Positions 43,148 to 54,079 of a DNA stretch of 64,000 nt are shown here, one piece after another. The translations under genes were made by a program, and so were the position numbers. This stretch comes from Oncomelania hupensis (lineage: Eukaryota > Mollusca > Gastropoda > Littorinimorpha > Pomatiopsidae). Where the stretch lies: contig CM072525.1 of assembly GCA_036898135.1 (NCBI GenBank), forward strand, positions 55,380,367 through 55,444,366. The letters run 5' to 3'. Below the pieces are notes generated by a model, which saw nothing but the letters and a program-made list of their open reading frames with translations, had not been told where the DNA came from and did no database searches. Position 1 is the stretch's first letter. Every line of letters begins with the position of its first letter.

Positions 43148-43890
43148 ACATCACAAAGATATGTTGAGTGCGACAATCTACACCCAGTACATCACAAAGA
43201 TACGTTGAGTGCGACAATCTACACCCAGTACATCACAAAGATACGTTGAGTGCGACAATCTACACCCAGCACATCACAAAGATATGTTGAGTGCGACAAT
43301 CTACACCCAGCACATCACAAAGATATGCTGAGTGCGACAATCTACACCCAGTACATCACAAAGATACGTTGAGTGCGACAATCTACACCCAGTACATCAC
43401 AAAGATACGTTGAGTGCGACAATCTACACCCAGTACATCACAAAGATATGTTGAGTGCGACAATCTACACCCAGCACATCACAAAGGTATGTTGAGTGCG
43501 ACAATCTACACCCAGTACATCACAAAGATACGTTGAGTGCGACAATCTACACCCAGTACATCACAAAGATATGTTGAGTGCGACAATCTACACCCAGTAC
43601 ATCACAAAGATATGTTGAGTGCGACAATCTACACCCAGTACATCACAAAGATATGTGGAGTGCGACAATCTACACCCAGTACATCACAAAGATATGTTGA
43701 GTGCGACAATCTACACCCAGTGCATCACAAAGATATGTTGAGTGCGACAATCTACACCCAGTACATCACAAAGATATGTTGAGTGCGACAATCTACACCC
43801 AGTACATCACAAAGATATGTTGAGTGCGACAATCTACACCCAGTACATCACAAAGATATGTTGAGTGCGACAATCTACACCCAGTACATT
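43148..43890. repeat. 41-bp satellite, ~18 copies
   Basis: The unit begins ACATCACAAAGATATGTTGA and ends ATCTACACCCAGT. Copies are over 95% alike, with a GATAC/GATAT alternation and a few AGCACATC variants. The 81-codon frame inside is periodic and not a gene. Confidence 0.96.
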
Positions 43891-44067
43891 ACAATTTAAA
43901 TTAAAAGCACATACAATTGCAAGAACTACTCTCAGTTTCAAATTGCGGCAGATAAACAACGAACAAAAGCAATGTACGTGCTTCCCTCCCCTATAACCCC
44001 TCGCCTCCCCAACTCATTTATAGGTTTTGCTTTTTAAGTACAGGCGCTCGATACAAATAGCATCTGT

Positions 44068-44123
44068 AATGCCAAGTGTATCTTGTGCAGGCGTGATGCC
44101 AAGTGTGTCTTGTGCAGGCGTGA
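44068..44123. repeat. 27-bp duplication x2
   Basis: ATGCCAAGTGTATCTTGTGC plus AGGCGTG occurs twice with one substitution, next to an (AAG)n tract. Confidence 0.85.
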
Positions 44124-44136
44124 TGCAAACAAAGAA

Positions 44137-44350
44137 GAACAAAGAAGAAGAAGAAGAAGAAGAAGAAGAAGAAGAAGAAGAAGAAGAAGAAGAAGAAGAA
44201 GAAGAGAAGCAGGAGAAGGAAGAGAAGAAGTAGAATAAGTAAAAGAAGAAGGAGGAGGAGAAGAAGAAGAAGAAAAAGGTGAGGAAGAAGGAGAAGGAGA
44301 AGAAGAAGAAAAAGAGGAAGGAGGGGAAGAAGAAGGAGGAAGAGGAGTAG
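44137..44350. repeat. (AAG)n and purine-rich tract
   Basis: AAG repeats to about 44205, then GGAGAA-rich purine sequence. Confidence 0.94.
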
Positions 44351-45085
44351 AAGGCTATGACGTATAACTACACAATGTGCGCCAAATATTGTTCTATCTT
44401 TAGACCTGTTAACAGTCACGTGACGTACTTAACGAAGCAAACACGCGGAAAACAGAAGTGTAAATAAGTGGAGTTAAACTCCACCATCTCGCTTGATGCA
44501 AAGCGATCGCGTTTTTGGCACTTCTTAGCAATGCATTACCAGTGGTGTATTGTCAAACAGCTGCAAGCAGCATATGCTGCTTTTAAATTTGGGCTGTTAG
44601 GAATTCAGCTTGTATCTCCTTGGACGCAAACGAAAAAACTGTCCTGCTAGTGCTATAAAGCTCAAATACTTAGCCAGTTTCTATCAAGACAAAACAAGAC
44701 AACTTTATTATCTCTTTCTAAAAATTGCATTGTGGTGTACGAAAAAGAGGGATTGGCACGCATTGTTAAAAGGATAAAGGCACAGACCATCTATTTAGAC
44801 CTCAGCAAAAAGTCTGAGAAGAAGCACAAATTACAAAAGAGTAAATGTCAAGGCAGAGAAACATGCGATAGTTCCCAGCTGAGCTGAATTGAGAGGGGGA
44901 AAAGCAACACAACACAATGCATTGTTCTGTTGATCTTTAGTGCAAGTTTCCTCACAAAGACATACTCAAGCCACGCCAGTGTACACAATAGAGCGATGAA
45001 TTACTATCGTATGCGGTGTACAGTAGTACCTCAAACAACTAGAGGTGTTCAAGGTGTTTGGAGCCTTGAGGTTAGTCCTATCCTA
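44351..45085. other. Unannotated spacer
   Basis: No supported gene, repeat or RNA is seen. Confidence 0.4.
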
Positions 45086-45086
45086 T

Positions 45087-45262
45087 TCAAGAAAAAGAGT
45101 AGGTGACTGGTCTAGCGAAAAGATGATTAATAATTTGATAGATCACAGTAGGAATGAGAAAGAACAAAGGAGAAAGACAGAGACAGTGGGAATTCAAAGC
45201 ACTAAATTACCAGAAAATGGGGATACTATTTATACAGAAACCCCCAGCACCCCTACGGGAGT
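45087..45262 (+). repeat. Dispersed repeat family E, copy 1
   Basis: Landmarks GTAGGTGACTGGTCTAGCGA, ACAAAGGAGAAAGACAGAG, GACAGTGGGAATTCAAAGCA, CTAAATTACCAGAAAATGGG and GATACTATTTATACAGAAAC also occur in order at 51333-51500 and 51507-51650. Copies 1 and 3 both lie immediately left of an RTE-like LINE 3' end. Not coding and not recognised. Confidence 0.8.
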
Positions 45263-45264
45263 GA

Positions 45265-45490
45265 TGTACGTGTGGGTTTTTTTGTGATCAGAAAGCGATG
45301 CCATTCGAATGTCATATTCTATCCCGTAACTCGAAAGTCGTTGGGGCACCACAGAATCTGATGATCGTTTAACCAGCGTACTCCATCTTTTTTTGTCCTC
45401 AGCAACCCTCGTGTCTTCGCTCAGTGTCAAGCCAGTCCATTCTTGAATGTTGTCCTCCCACCTATTTTTCTGTCTCTTCTTTAAGTTGGT
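45265..45490 (-). mobile_element. RTE-like LINE 3' fragment
   Basis: The minus strand encodes KNRWEDNIQEWTGLTLSED, then the 3' sequence reading CTATCCCGTAACTCGAAAGTC in reverse. It is truncated 5' near 45485. Its outer flank TGTACGTGTGG...TGATCA...CGATGCCA (45265-45300) is shared with the copy at 62.84-63.42 kb. Confidence 0.83.
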
Positions 45491-45708
45491 CATTCCATTT
45501 AACTGAACTCCGGGTCCAAGCTGTTAGTAGCAGAAATTCAGCATACACAAATCTTTTGTAGATGGATGATCCTATGCCCAAGCCATCGCAGCTACGGACT
45601 ACTGGGCCAGCCTTTTTAGCAGGAAGGAAGGCAAATCGCCCAAGACCTGCACTTGAGCCACTGAGCCTCTGAGCCACCCCTGCCTGTATTGGCCACTTCA
45701 CTAATAAG

Positions 45709-46025
45709 CTGTTAGTGCTGCTTTCTCCTATGGCCAACAGTCACTTGTGTTACAGTACGACACTGCAGTGACACGGTACTGACAGGTTGTCAGTGCTGCT
45801 TTCTCCTATGGCCAACAGTCACTTGTGTTACAGTACGACACTGCAGTGACACGGTACTGACAGGTTGTCAGTGCTGCTTTCTCCTATGGCCAACAGTCAC
45901 TTGTGTTACAGTACGACACTGCAGTGACACGGTACTGACAGGTTGTCAGTGCTGCTTTCTCCTATGGCCAACAGTCACTTGTGTTACAGTACGACACTGC
46001 AGTGACACGGTAGTGACAGGTTGTC
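45709..46025. repeat. 78-bp tandem repeat x4
   Basis: Units beginning GACAGGTTGTCAGTGCTGCT repeat at 45781, 45859 and 45937, with partial units at both ends. Copies are nearly identical. Confidence 0.95.
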
Positions 46026-46242
46026 CTCCGGTTAAAGATACTATAGCACTGATTATCATTCTCACTTTAAGTTATAGTTTGCCAATAGTCAAAACAATTG
46101 AAACGATTCTCTCTATTCTTTGTGTTTTTCTTGATCTCTCTCTCTCTCCCTTTCTCTTTCACATACACACACCCACCCATGCACGCAGAAACATATACAG
46201 CTACAAGTGTTAGGCAATGACAGTGCGGTCTTCCTCTCTAGA

Positions 46243-46400
46243 ACCACGCCTGTAGCTCAGTGGTACAGCGGTCGCCTGGCACACCGATCATCCAGGTTCC
46301 CATCCCGTGGTGGACAACATAACAGTGGACATTTTCACTGTCCATCTTAGCAGTAGGATTGCTCTGGTGGTGCAGTGTTGTTTTAGGTCCCCCTCCCCTT
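46243..46400 (+). mobile_element. tRNA-like SINE or tRNA pseudogene
   Basis: ACCACGCCTGTAGCTCAGTG at 46243 contains an A-box. The B-box region reads AGGTTCCCATCCCG, a degraded GGTTCGAATCC. The outer ACCACG and CGTGGT could pair as an acceptor stem, but the T stem does not pair, so it is unlikely to be a working tRNA. A short body follows (TTAGCAGTAGGATTGCTCTG). Confidence 0.6.
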
Positions 46401-46539
46401 TCTCCTCTCCTCCCCCTTGGACGGTGGTCCCCCCTGTCTGCCGTCCCCTGTCTGCCGTATCCCGTAAGGTGGGTGTGGACGTTACATTTCAATGTGGAGT
46501 TCTTCTTCTCTCGCCCCTCCTCTCAGTCCTGGTGGAAGA

Positions 46540-46709
46540 AGAAAAAAAGAAGGAGAAGGAGGATGAGGAAGAGAAGGAAAAGACGGAGAAGAAGAAGAAA
46601 GAAAAGAAAAAAGGAGGAGGAGGAGAAGAAGAAAGAGGAGGAGGAGGAGAAGAAGAAGAAGAAGAAGAAGAAGAAGAAGAAGAAGAAGAAGAAGAAGAAG
46701 AAGAAGAAG

Positions 46710-46750
<41 letters not shown>

Positions 46751-46863
46751 GGAAGAAAGAAAGAAAGAACAAGACGCGGAGGACGAAGAAGAACAACAAC
46801 AAGACGAGGAAAAAGAACTGCAACAGCAACAACAACAGCAACAATAACAACAACAGCAACAAT

Positions 46864-46903
<40 letters not shown>
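46540..46903. repeat. Purine-rich (GAA)n and (CAA)n cluster
   Basis: GGA/GAA repeats to about 46709, CAA repeats to about 46750, then mixed AAC/CAG units to about 46903. Poly-Glu, Lys, Gln, Asn, Leu and Cys frames here are artefacts of the repeat. Confidence 0.95.
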
Positions 46904-46914
46904 GGCGAGGGTTG

Positions 46915-47380
46915 ACAAAAAGTTAAACCAGAACAAAACAGACCTCATTTTAAGACAAGATGAAAAAGAAGAAGAAGAACAGTGATCATTTGGAAAATTA
47001 CACTTTTTGCAACTTTCTCCCATAGCATGTTAATTTGTTAAAGTTGTTAACAAGTTTGGCCTAATGCGACCCAACTTTAAGACTTTTATTTTTCCCTTCA
47101 TTTCTAACACAAAGTTACCTCATATGTTTCGTGGGTGTCCAGTTCGATGATTTTATGCATAGATGTATTTTTTTTCTAATCCTTCCTTCAATTAGTTCCT
47201 TTCTTACTTTCTTTTTAATTTAATTTTCTTTTTCTTTTCCTTTCTTTTCTTTTTCAATCTTTAAAAAAAAAAATTTCTTCCTTTGATTTCTTTCGTACTT
47301 CCTTATTCTTTTGTCATTGTGTTCCTACTTTTGTGTTTGATACAAACGAAATCTGCACAGTACGCAATGCATGTTGTTTT
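46915..47380. other. Unannotated spacer, pyrimidine-rich
   Basis: TTTC-rich DNA around 47160-47290 and no supported gene. Confidence 0.4.
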
Positions 47381-47384
47381 CTGT

Positions 47385-47645
47385 AAATGTGGCCTATACA
47401 CTCTTCCTACTGTAATGTGGCCTATACACTCTTCCTACTGTAAATGTGGCCTATACACTCTTCCTACTGTAAATGTGGCCTATACACTCTTCCTACTGTA
47501 AATGTGGCCTATACACTCTTCCTACTGTAAATGTGGCCTATACACTCTTCCTACTGTAAATGTGGCCTATACACTCTTCCTACTGTAAATGTGGCCTATA
47601 CACTCTTCCTATTGTAAATGTGGCCTATACACTCTTCTTACTGAA
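47385..47645. repeat. 29-bp minisatellite, ~9 copies
   Basis: The unit is AATGTGGCCTATACACTCTT plus CCTACTGTA; one early copy lacks an A. An (AAG)n tract follows at 47661. Confidence 0.94.
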
Positions 47646-47660
47646 ATGCTGAGACACAGG

Positions 47661-47750
47661 AAGAAGAAGAAGAAGAAGAAGACGAAGAAGAAGAAGAAGA
47701 AGAAGAAGAAGAAGAAGAAGAAGAAGAAGAAGAAGAAGAAGAAGAAGAAC
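47661..47750. repeat. (AAG)n microsatellite
   Basis: About 90 bp of AAG with a single GACGAA interruption. Confidence 0.95.
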
Positions 47751-49880
47751 TGGTATTGCTTGTTCAATATAGACATCAGGTTATACGTCTTCTGTCTTTT
47801 TTGTGTTCAATTTAGATTTTAATTTTTTGTGTCTTTGCGTCAGTTCCTGGTTTATCTCTCTTCTTAGTAATTATCATATTGGTCTTTCTTCTTTGGAAGG
47901 TTGTGGTCATCAGTGCATACATATCTATTTGACTTGTCACTAATAAAGCAGGCCCCCGGGTTTTAGGAACGCGACCTGAACCATTGATAACTTATCGATG
48001 TTTTCTTCGCCCTTGTTCAGAATTGGAACACGCACAAATCCCACTTATCTGAGATCAACCTCGGATTCCAAAAGACCCCACCTCCATCCTACTCCTCTCT
48101 ACTCTTATCCCTCCCCCCACTCTTCTCCTACTCCCGTTACCTCTTCCAGCACCTACCCCAATAGTGTTTGCCTTGGCACCCCAACCACCCGGAATCAGTC
48201 CCGAACGTCAACGCTAACCCGCAAAAAGAAACGCTATTCTTTATCAAGTGCTCACTCGATACTCTATCCCAGCAGTAGTAACTATCGCTGAGTATTGAGT
48301 CATACTCTAGATGTGACTGCTAGTGCTGTTCTTTACTAACCATTCACTCGATACTATCACTACCGTAGTAACTATTGAGCCATACTCTGGATGCGACTGC
48401 AGTATACCGTCACAATAGATGCCCACAGCTCCTCCCATACCTATCCACTCCTTTTGGTGAATGATTACCTGCCTTCCTTCCTTCCTCTCCCTCTCTCTCT
48501 CCCTCTCTCTCTGTTCTAAGTCTACCTAGCTGAGTAGTACATAAGAGTAAAAGAAGATCTGCACTTAGTTGCACAAATAGTACGTAACTTGCTGTCTTCA
48601 CACACACACACACACACACACACCCACACACACACACACACGCACACCCATTCATGTCTTCTGGTAGTTTTGGCGACTGGTACTTTACACCCCACTTTTG
48701 GCGACTCTTTCAAATGAAGAGATATATAAACCAAATTGCACATGTAGCTTACAAATGCACTCATTAAAACGTTTTTACACAAAAAAGTTAACATTATGTA
48801 ATATTACAGAAAAAAGTTAAAAACGGGAATTTTAGCACTTCTGACAACTGGCTCCCTGTATTTTAGCTATTTTGGAGACAGTCGGCAAAACGTTAGAAAT
48901 ACGGTAACTTCGTCTGAAACTTTTTGGCGCCAGTTTCAACAAAGAAGATGAGAATAAGTCATGGTGTGGTCATCATATGTGCTAAAAAAAACAACTGAAA
49001 ACTGGCGCCCGACTTCTGAAGATTTAAAACATAAATGTTTGTAGTACATCTAAAGACAGCTTTTTTATTGCTGTACATTTGAAGACTCAAAAAATAAACA
49101 GACTGAGAAATAATATAAACCAAATTAGATCCGGTTTTAACTCCTTTTTGTGTCAAATATCAGAAATTGACTGTCAATCTGGAGACACATGGGCACATTA
49201 TGAAACTAAGTTTTGATGTCTTCAAAACGTAAAAAGACAATAAACATTAATTATTATTGTTATTAATTTCTCATATACCTTACTTTTAAAGCTAAGGTTA
49301 CTCAATGAGGTGGTTGGCACAGGCAACACATGTATACTTCCTCTTGTGCTTTTGTACGTGAATGTGTTTGAATATTTAGGGGTTTGTCTTGGTTGGTAAT
49401 GTAACCCCGTCTTTCCAATAGGAAACAACCCAGTTCATTCTTTTTGTGGGGGCGTTTTGTTTGTTGATGTAGTCATTTTTAGTATCTTGTGCTTTATGTA
49501 AAGCTACAACTATTTATTTCCAAAATAATGTTAATATTAATCGGTTTCAATTGATTCATAATTATATAATTTGTTTTATCTATTTATTTTCTAAGTAAAG
49601 GTACAGAAATATCTTGAGCTGTACTGAGCTTTGAAAAACATAAAAGGAATGTGACTGTTACAGGGCGGGGTGGATTTTTATTTAAACCATATTGAAGATT
49701 TGAACTGAGAAATACTGGACACCTTGCTGTTGTGTTTTCACTGATTGGAGGTATAATGAATAAATATATTGATTTTAGGAACTTACGTTTGTTCGCGGGA
49801 AATTTTGTTTGTGGGGGCGGGTGGTGCGGGGTGAGGAACTGTGTGCATGACGCAGGAATTCATCCTTTCCTCTGGTTTTC
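47751..49880. other. Unannotated spacer
   Basis: A (CA)n tract lies at about 48600-48645. Near 48280-48400 two diverged copies of a CATACTCTRGATGYGACTGC segment occur. No gene is supported. Confidence 0.4.
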
Positions 49881-49887
49881 TATCCCT

Positions 49888-50165
<278 letters not shown>

Positions 50166-50269
50166 CCTCAAATTGTGAAATAAAGCAATAACAAACTTGA
50201 AGGCAAAGCCCATATGACTCGCATGGCCCTTGAGAAACCAATTGACAACATTCTACATGAAAAAGAGAT

Positions 50270-50600
50270 ATGTTAGTAACCTATTCATTCCAGACTTTGT
50301 TGATTATTATTATTTTCAACCTAACATAAAGAAATCTGGAGCTGCTATAAATAGACAAAACATGAGGTCAGTCGCATGCCACAAAGGTTTTGGGTACCTA
50401 CAATCATTGATTGTAGTCCCCTGTTAGACTTTAATCATTCCTCATACTTCTCTGCATAACAGCAAGTTTGTTAGTTAGCTACTTATTTCTTATTACAGGG
50501 TCTAGCGGGCTACATAAAGCCAAGCAAGACACACAAAGCAGGTCTAAACATTGGTCTATCGCTCACAAAATCATAAATATACATATAAAACACATATACA
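50270..50600. repeat. Duplicated unclassified segment, left copy
   Basis: Sequence such as ATGAGGTCAGTCGCATGCCA, TTTGGGTACCTACAATCATT, CTTCTCTGCATAAC and AGGTCTAAACATTGGTCTA recurs in the same order at 54400-54670. The RTE-like LINE lies between the two copies. A family C core (GGGTCTAGCGGGCT) is embedded at about 50496-50530. Confidence 0.8.
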
Positions 50601-50639
50601 AGTACACATTCACAATTATATGACCACCCTATCCCCAAT

Positions 50640-50925
50640 GAATGAGTGAGTTAGTCATTGTTTAAAGGGTCCAGAGGACTGAAAAGAACTGAATCAGGAC
50701 CACAACTTGGTTGACAGAGGGCTCACCCCTGATCCGTATAAAAGATCTGAAACAACCCTAATGGTAACAGGCCTCCCCTATACGCTTCCGTGTCCGGGGA
50801 CGGTAATCTACTCAACGTAATGGTAACATTTCAGGCACTCCACCGGGCGGGTCACTGTACAATAAAGCCAACCCACGCAGGGGACCCTGAGACTATACTC
50901 TAATTTATCAAACCCCCGTTTACAA
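50640..50925 (-). repeat. Hairpin-tail family C, long copy 1
   Basis: On the minus strand it runs from TTAGAGTATAGTCTCAGGGT through GCGTGGGTTGGCTTTATTGT, TCCCCGGACACGGAAGCG and GATCTTTTATACGGATCAGG to GTGGTCCTGATTCAGTTC, CAGTCCTCTGGACCC and an ACTCACTCATTC-type tail. About 60% aligns with the neighbouring copy at 50943-51170. It has no evident reading frame and could be the 3' UTR of an unidentified retroelement. Confidence 0.75.
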
Positions 50926-50942
50926 AAACAAAATAGTTATTC

Positions 50943-51170
50943 ATTGCTTAAAGGGTCCAGGGGACTGCAAAGAGCCGAATCAGGACCACAAAATCAAGAC
51001 CACAACTTGGCTGAAAGAGGACTCGCCCCTAATCAGCATAAAAGATCTGCCGAAATAACCCTAGTGGTAACACTGAAGGCAATCCACCAGCCAGTCACTT
51101 TACAATAAAGACATCCCACGCAGGGGACGTTGAGTCTATACTCTAATTTACAAAAATAAAATAGAATACA
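50943..51170 (-). repeat. Hairpin-tail family C, long copy 2
   Basis: It parallels the copy at 50640-50925 (AAGGGTCCAGGGGACTGCAA, AGAGCCGAATCAGGACCACA, TAAAAGATCTGC, CCCACGCAGGGGACGTTGAG) in head-to-tail order but lacks the GTGTCCGGGGACG block. Confidence 0.75.
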
Positions 51171-51332
51171 AACATCATTATAAAATATCAACAAAACAAA
51201 TACATATAAAATGCCTGCACTGCCAAATAATAATATCATAAAAGCCCCAGTGACCACCTGGCAGAAAGCGTCCAATATTCCCAAGCTCACACACAAATGA
51301 GGAGTTTTGTCCCGGAAGTGTTTTCAAGAAAA

Positions 51333-51650
51333 AAGGTAGGTGACTAGTCTAGCGAAGAAGGAAGATAGTAGATTTAGAGAACACAGAGCAGGAATGAAAA
51401 AAACAAAGGAGAAAGACTGCGACAGTGGGAATGTAAAGCACTAAATTTCCAGAAAGTGGGGATAATATATATATACAGAAACTCCTGGCATCCCAACGGG
51501 GGGAAGGTAGGTTACTGTTCTAGCAAATAAGATAGTAGATAGAACAGAGTAGGAATGAAAAAAACAAAGGAGAAGGACAGCGGAAGTGGGAATTTAAAAC
51601 ACTAGATTTCCAGAAAGTGGAGATACTATTTATACAGAATACCTCGGCAA
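51333..51650 (+). repeat. Dispersed repeat family E, copies 2 and 3 in tandem
   Basis: Two head-to-tail copies of about 160 bp (51333-51500, 51507-51650) share GTAGGTKACT, ATGAAAAAAACAAAGGAGAA, GACAGYG-GTGGGAAT, TTTCCAGAAAGTGG and TATACAGAA with the copy at 45087. The third copy ends next to the LINE 3' tail at 51656. Confidence 0.8.
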
Positions 51651-51655
51651 CCCCA

Positions 51656-54031
51656 CCTATCCTATCCTGTCCCGTAACCCGAAGGTCGTAGGAGCACCAC
51701 AGGTGATCGTTTAACCAGCATACTCCATCTTTCTCTGTCCTCAGCAGCCCTGATGGCTTCGCTCAGTGTCAAACCAGTCCATTCTCGAATGTTGTCCTCC
51801 CACCTCTTTTTCGGTCTCCCTCTTCTTCTACCTCCTTGCACTGTGCCTTGCAGAATAGTCTTTGCAAGGCCTGATGATCTGGTGACGTGGCCATACCATC
51901 GGAGTTTCCGTTTCTTCACCACTGTTAGCAGGTCATCGTGTTGTCCAATGGCTTGTGTGATGGTCTGTCGGACTTCGTCGTTGGTGATGTGTTGGGTATA
52001 GAAAATGCCCAGAAGTCTTCTGTAGCACCTCATCTCCATGCTTTGTATTCTTCGTTGGAGATCTGCTGTGAGGGTCCATGCTTCGCAAGCATATAGGAAG
52101 ATGGAGATGACAAGGGAGCGCAGCAGTCTTACTTTGGAATGTAGACTGATGATCCTGTCTTTCCAAATGGGCTTCAACCTTGTCAGGGCAGCAGTTGTTT
52201 GTGCGATCCTGGAGAGGACTTCCTGTCGGGACCCATTGTCTGATACAATGGCTCCTAAATATTTGAAGCTATGCACTGTGTTGAGGGATTGGCCTTGGAC
52301 TTTGATGTCCGTATTGATGCCATTGGTGTTGTTGGTCATCATTTTGGTCTTCTCTGCACTTATTTCCATTCCATAGGCTCTGGAGGTGGTGTCAAGCCTC
52401 TGTACCAGCTGTTCAAGTTCTTGTTCCTCTCCAGCCAATCCATCAATGTCATCTGCAAAACGAAGATTGGAGATTGCTCTACCCCCTATGCTGACTGTGC
52501 CTTCATGGTCTGCAAGAGCATCTGACATGATGCGCTCTAGGAAGATGTTGAAGAGTGTTGGAGAGAGTAGGCATCCTTGACGCACACCGATTGTTGTTCT
52601 GAACCAGTTCCCGATGGCGCTGTTGTGGAGGACTGCACTGGTAGCCTTGTCATACAGGCTTTTGATGACTTCAATAATTTTAGGGCTGATGTTGTACACT
52701 TTCATGGTTGCCCATAGAGCTGCATGCCAGACTCGGTCAAATGCCTTCTTGAAATCTATGAACACATGATATAGATGTTGTTGGTGCTGTAGGTATTTCT
52801 CACAGATTATTCTGAGGTTGAAAATCTGCTCAGTGGTACTTCGCCCTGCCCTGAATCCTGCTTGTTCTTCAGCTATGATCTGCTCAGCTTGGGGTTTCAA
52901 CCTGTTGAGTATTATTTTCAGGAGGACCTTGCTGGGATGGCTGATGAGGTTGATGGTCCGGTAATTTTCACACTCCTGAAGGTTACCTTTTTTGGGAAGA
53001 GCGATGACAAGCGACTGGGTCCATGGTATAGGCCACTCCACACTCTGCCAGATCTTGTTACAGATAATGGTGAGGGCATCAATCATCGCTTCTCCTCCTG
53101 CTTGTAGCAGTTCCGCGGGTATGGTGACCACTCCCGCTGACTTCCCTTTCTTTAGCGCTTGCACTGCTGCCTCAACTTCTTCCCGGAGAATTGGAAGGAT
53201 TTCTTCTTCTTCTCTGTTCTCGGGACATGCTAGAACTGATGGGTCTCCATTTGGTGTATGGTTGTAAAGGTCAGAGCAGTACTCTGTCCATCTGTCCAAG
53301 ACTTCTTGTTCTTCTGTAAGGCGTATGCCAGACTTGCTTTGGATCGTGGAGACTTTGGGCTGTTTGACACTTGTCAGCCGCTTCACTGTCTGGTAGGCCT
53401 TCTTGCTGTTGTTCTTGTTCACACTGTTCTCTATTTCCTGGCATTGATCTTCTATCCAGTTCTCCTTTGCTGTGCGCATGCCTTTTCGGATGTCATTGTT
53501 GATTTTTCGGTAGACATCAGCTCCCTGTGAGGTGTTCTTTTTCTTTTTCATCTCTCTTCGTTTATCACACAGATCCAAAAGTTCAGATGTGATCCACGGC
53601 TTCTTCTTTGGTCGGTGCTTGCCAAGGATCTCAGTGGCGGCATCTGTCACAGCTGAGTTGAAGGTGGTGGTCATGGTGTTGACATCTACTTCACCAGCCC
53701 CCAAAATGAGCAGTGGTGCAAATTTCCCTCCAATTGTGGCCTGAAATAGTTCTGCCACCTCCGGGTCTTGCAGTTTGTCCAGGTTGAACTTCAGTCTAGT
53801 GCACTTTGCTGTATTTACTATCTTCAAGTGGAGCCGGAAAGACATCATCACGAGATCGTGGTCACTTCCGATGTCTGCTCCTGGAAAAGTGCGTGTCCTG
53901 CCAATGTTGATGCTTGATCTGAAGCGTTTCTTGACCATGATGTAGTCTATTTGGTTGTGATGCTCCCCGCCAGGACTGTGCCATGTCCATCGTCTGGAGT
54001 TTTTGTGGAGACCACGCGTGTTTGCCAGTAT
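51656..54031 (-). mobile_element. RTE-like LINE, best preserved copy
   Basis: This is the reference copy for the family. The 3' end is a short CCTATCC/CCTGTCC tail at 51656-51672. Homology on the 5' side ends at about 54031 in the middle of the endonuclease (ILANTRGLHKNSRRW), so the insertion is 5'-truncated. The short 3' UTR and pentamer tail are usual for RTE elements. The DNA just beyond 54031 is identical over about 42 bp to 50908-50949. At least nine further fragments of this family lie in the window. Confidence 0.9.
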
Positions 54032-54079
54032 CAAACCCCCGTTTACAAAAACAAAATAGTTATTCATTGCTATCCCCAC
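51662..54079 (-). CDS. RTE-like LINE endonuclease-reverse transcriptase
   Basis: The 805-codon frame is open. The first 16 codons come from flanking DNA, so the true N-terminus is missing. Residues 17-75 are the C-terminal part of the APE endonuclease, with SDH at 72-74. The RT core includes EEQAGFRAGRSTTEQIF (404-420), motif A FIDFKKAFDRVW with Asp442, VRQGCLLSPTLFNIF (499-513) and the catalytic FADD at 541-544. The usual GVD of the KGKSxGVD motif is GVV here (near 316). The C-terminal region has RKLRWYGHVTRSSG and a basic GGRRRGRPKKRWEDNIREW, typical of RTE/BovB-type proteins. With half of the endonuclease missing, it is not expected to be autonomous. Confidence 0.88.
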   Translation of the reverse strand: MGIAMNNYFVFVNGGLILANTRGLHKNSRRWTWHSPGGEHHNQIDYIMVKKRFRSSINIGRTRTFPGADIGSDHDLVMMSFRLHLKIVNTAKCTRLKFNLDKLQDPEVAELFQATIGGKFAPLLILGAGEVDVNTMTTTFNSAVTDAATEILGKHRPKKKPWITSELLDLCDKRREMKKKKNTSQGADVYRKINNDIRKGMRTAKENWIEDQCQEIENSVNKNNSKKAYQTVKRLTSVKQPKVSTIQSKSGIRLTEEQEVLDRWTEYCSDLYNHTPNGDPSVLACPENREEEEILPILREEVEAAVQALKKGKSAGVVTIPAELLQAGGEAMIDALTIICNKIWQSVEWPIPWTQSLVIALPKKGNLQECENYRTINLISHPSKVLLKIILNRLKPQAEQIIAEEQAGFRAGRSTTEQIFNLRIICEKYLQHQQHLYHVFIDFKKAFDRVWHAALWATMKVYNISPKIIEVIKSLYDKATSAVLHNSAIGNWFRTTIGVRQGCLLSPTLFNIFLERIMSDALADHEGTVSIGGRAISNLRFADDIDGLAGEEQELEQLVQRLDTTSRAYGMEISAEKTKMMTNNTNGINTDIKVQGQSLNTVHSFKYLGAIVSDNGSRQEVLSRIAQTTAALTRLKPIWKDRIISLHSKVRLLRSLVISIFLYACEAWTLTADLQRRIQSMEMRCYRRLLGIFYTQHITNDEVRQTITQAIGQHDDLLTVVKKRKLRWYGHVTRSSGLAKTILQGTVQGGRRRGRPKKRWEDNIREWTGLTLSEAIRAAEDRERWSMLVKRSPVVLLRPSGYGTG

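Noticed and set aside
43148..43890. CRISPR-like array
   Set aside because: The 41-bp units are contiguous with no unique spacers, so it is a satellite. The same holds for the 22-, 29-, 51- and 78-bp arrays.
51662..54079. Host gene of the craniofacial development protein 2 type
   Set aside because: The RT, the pentamer tail and multiple truncated copies show a LINE; such gene names in databases often come from transposon sequence.
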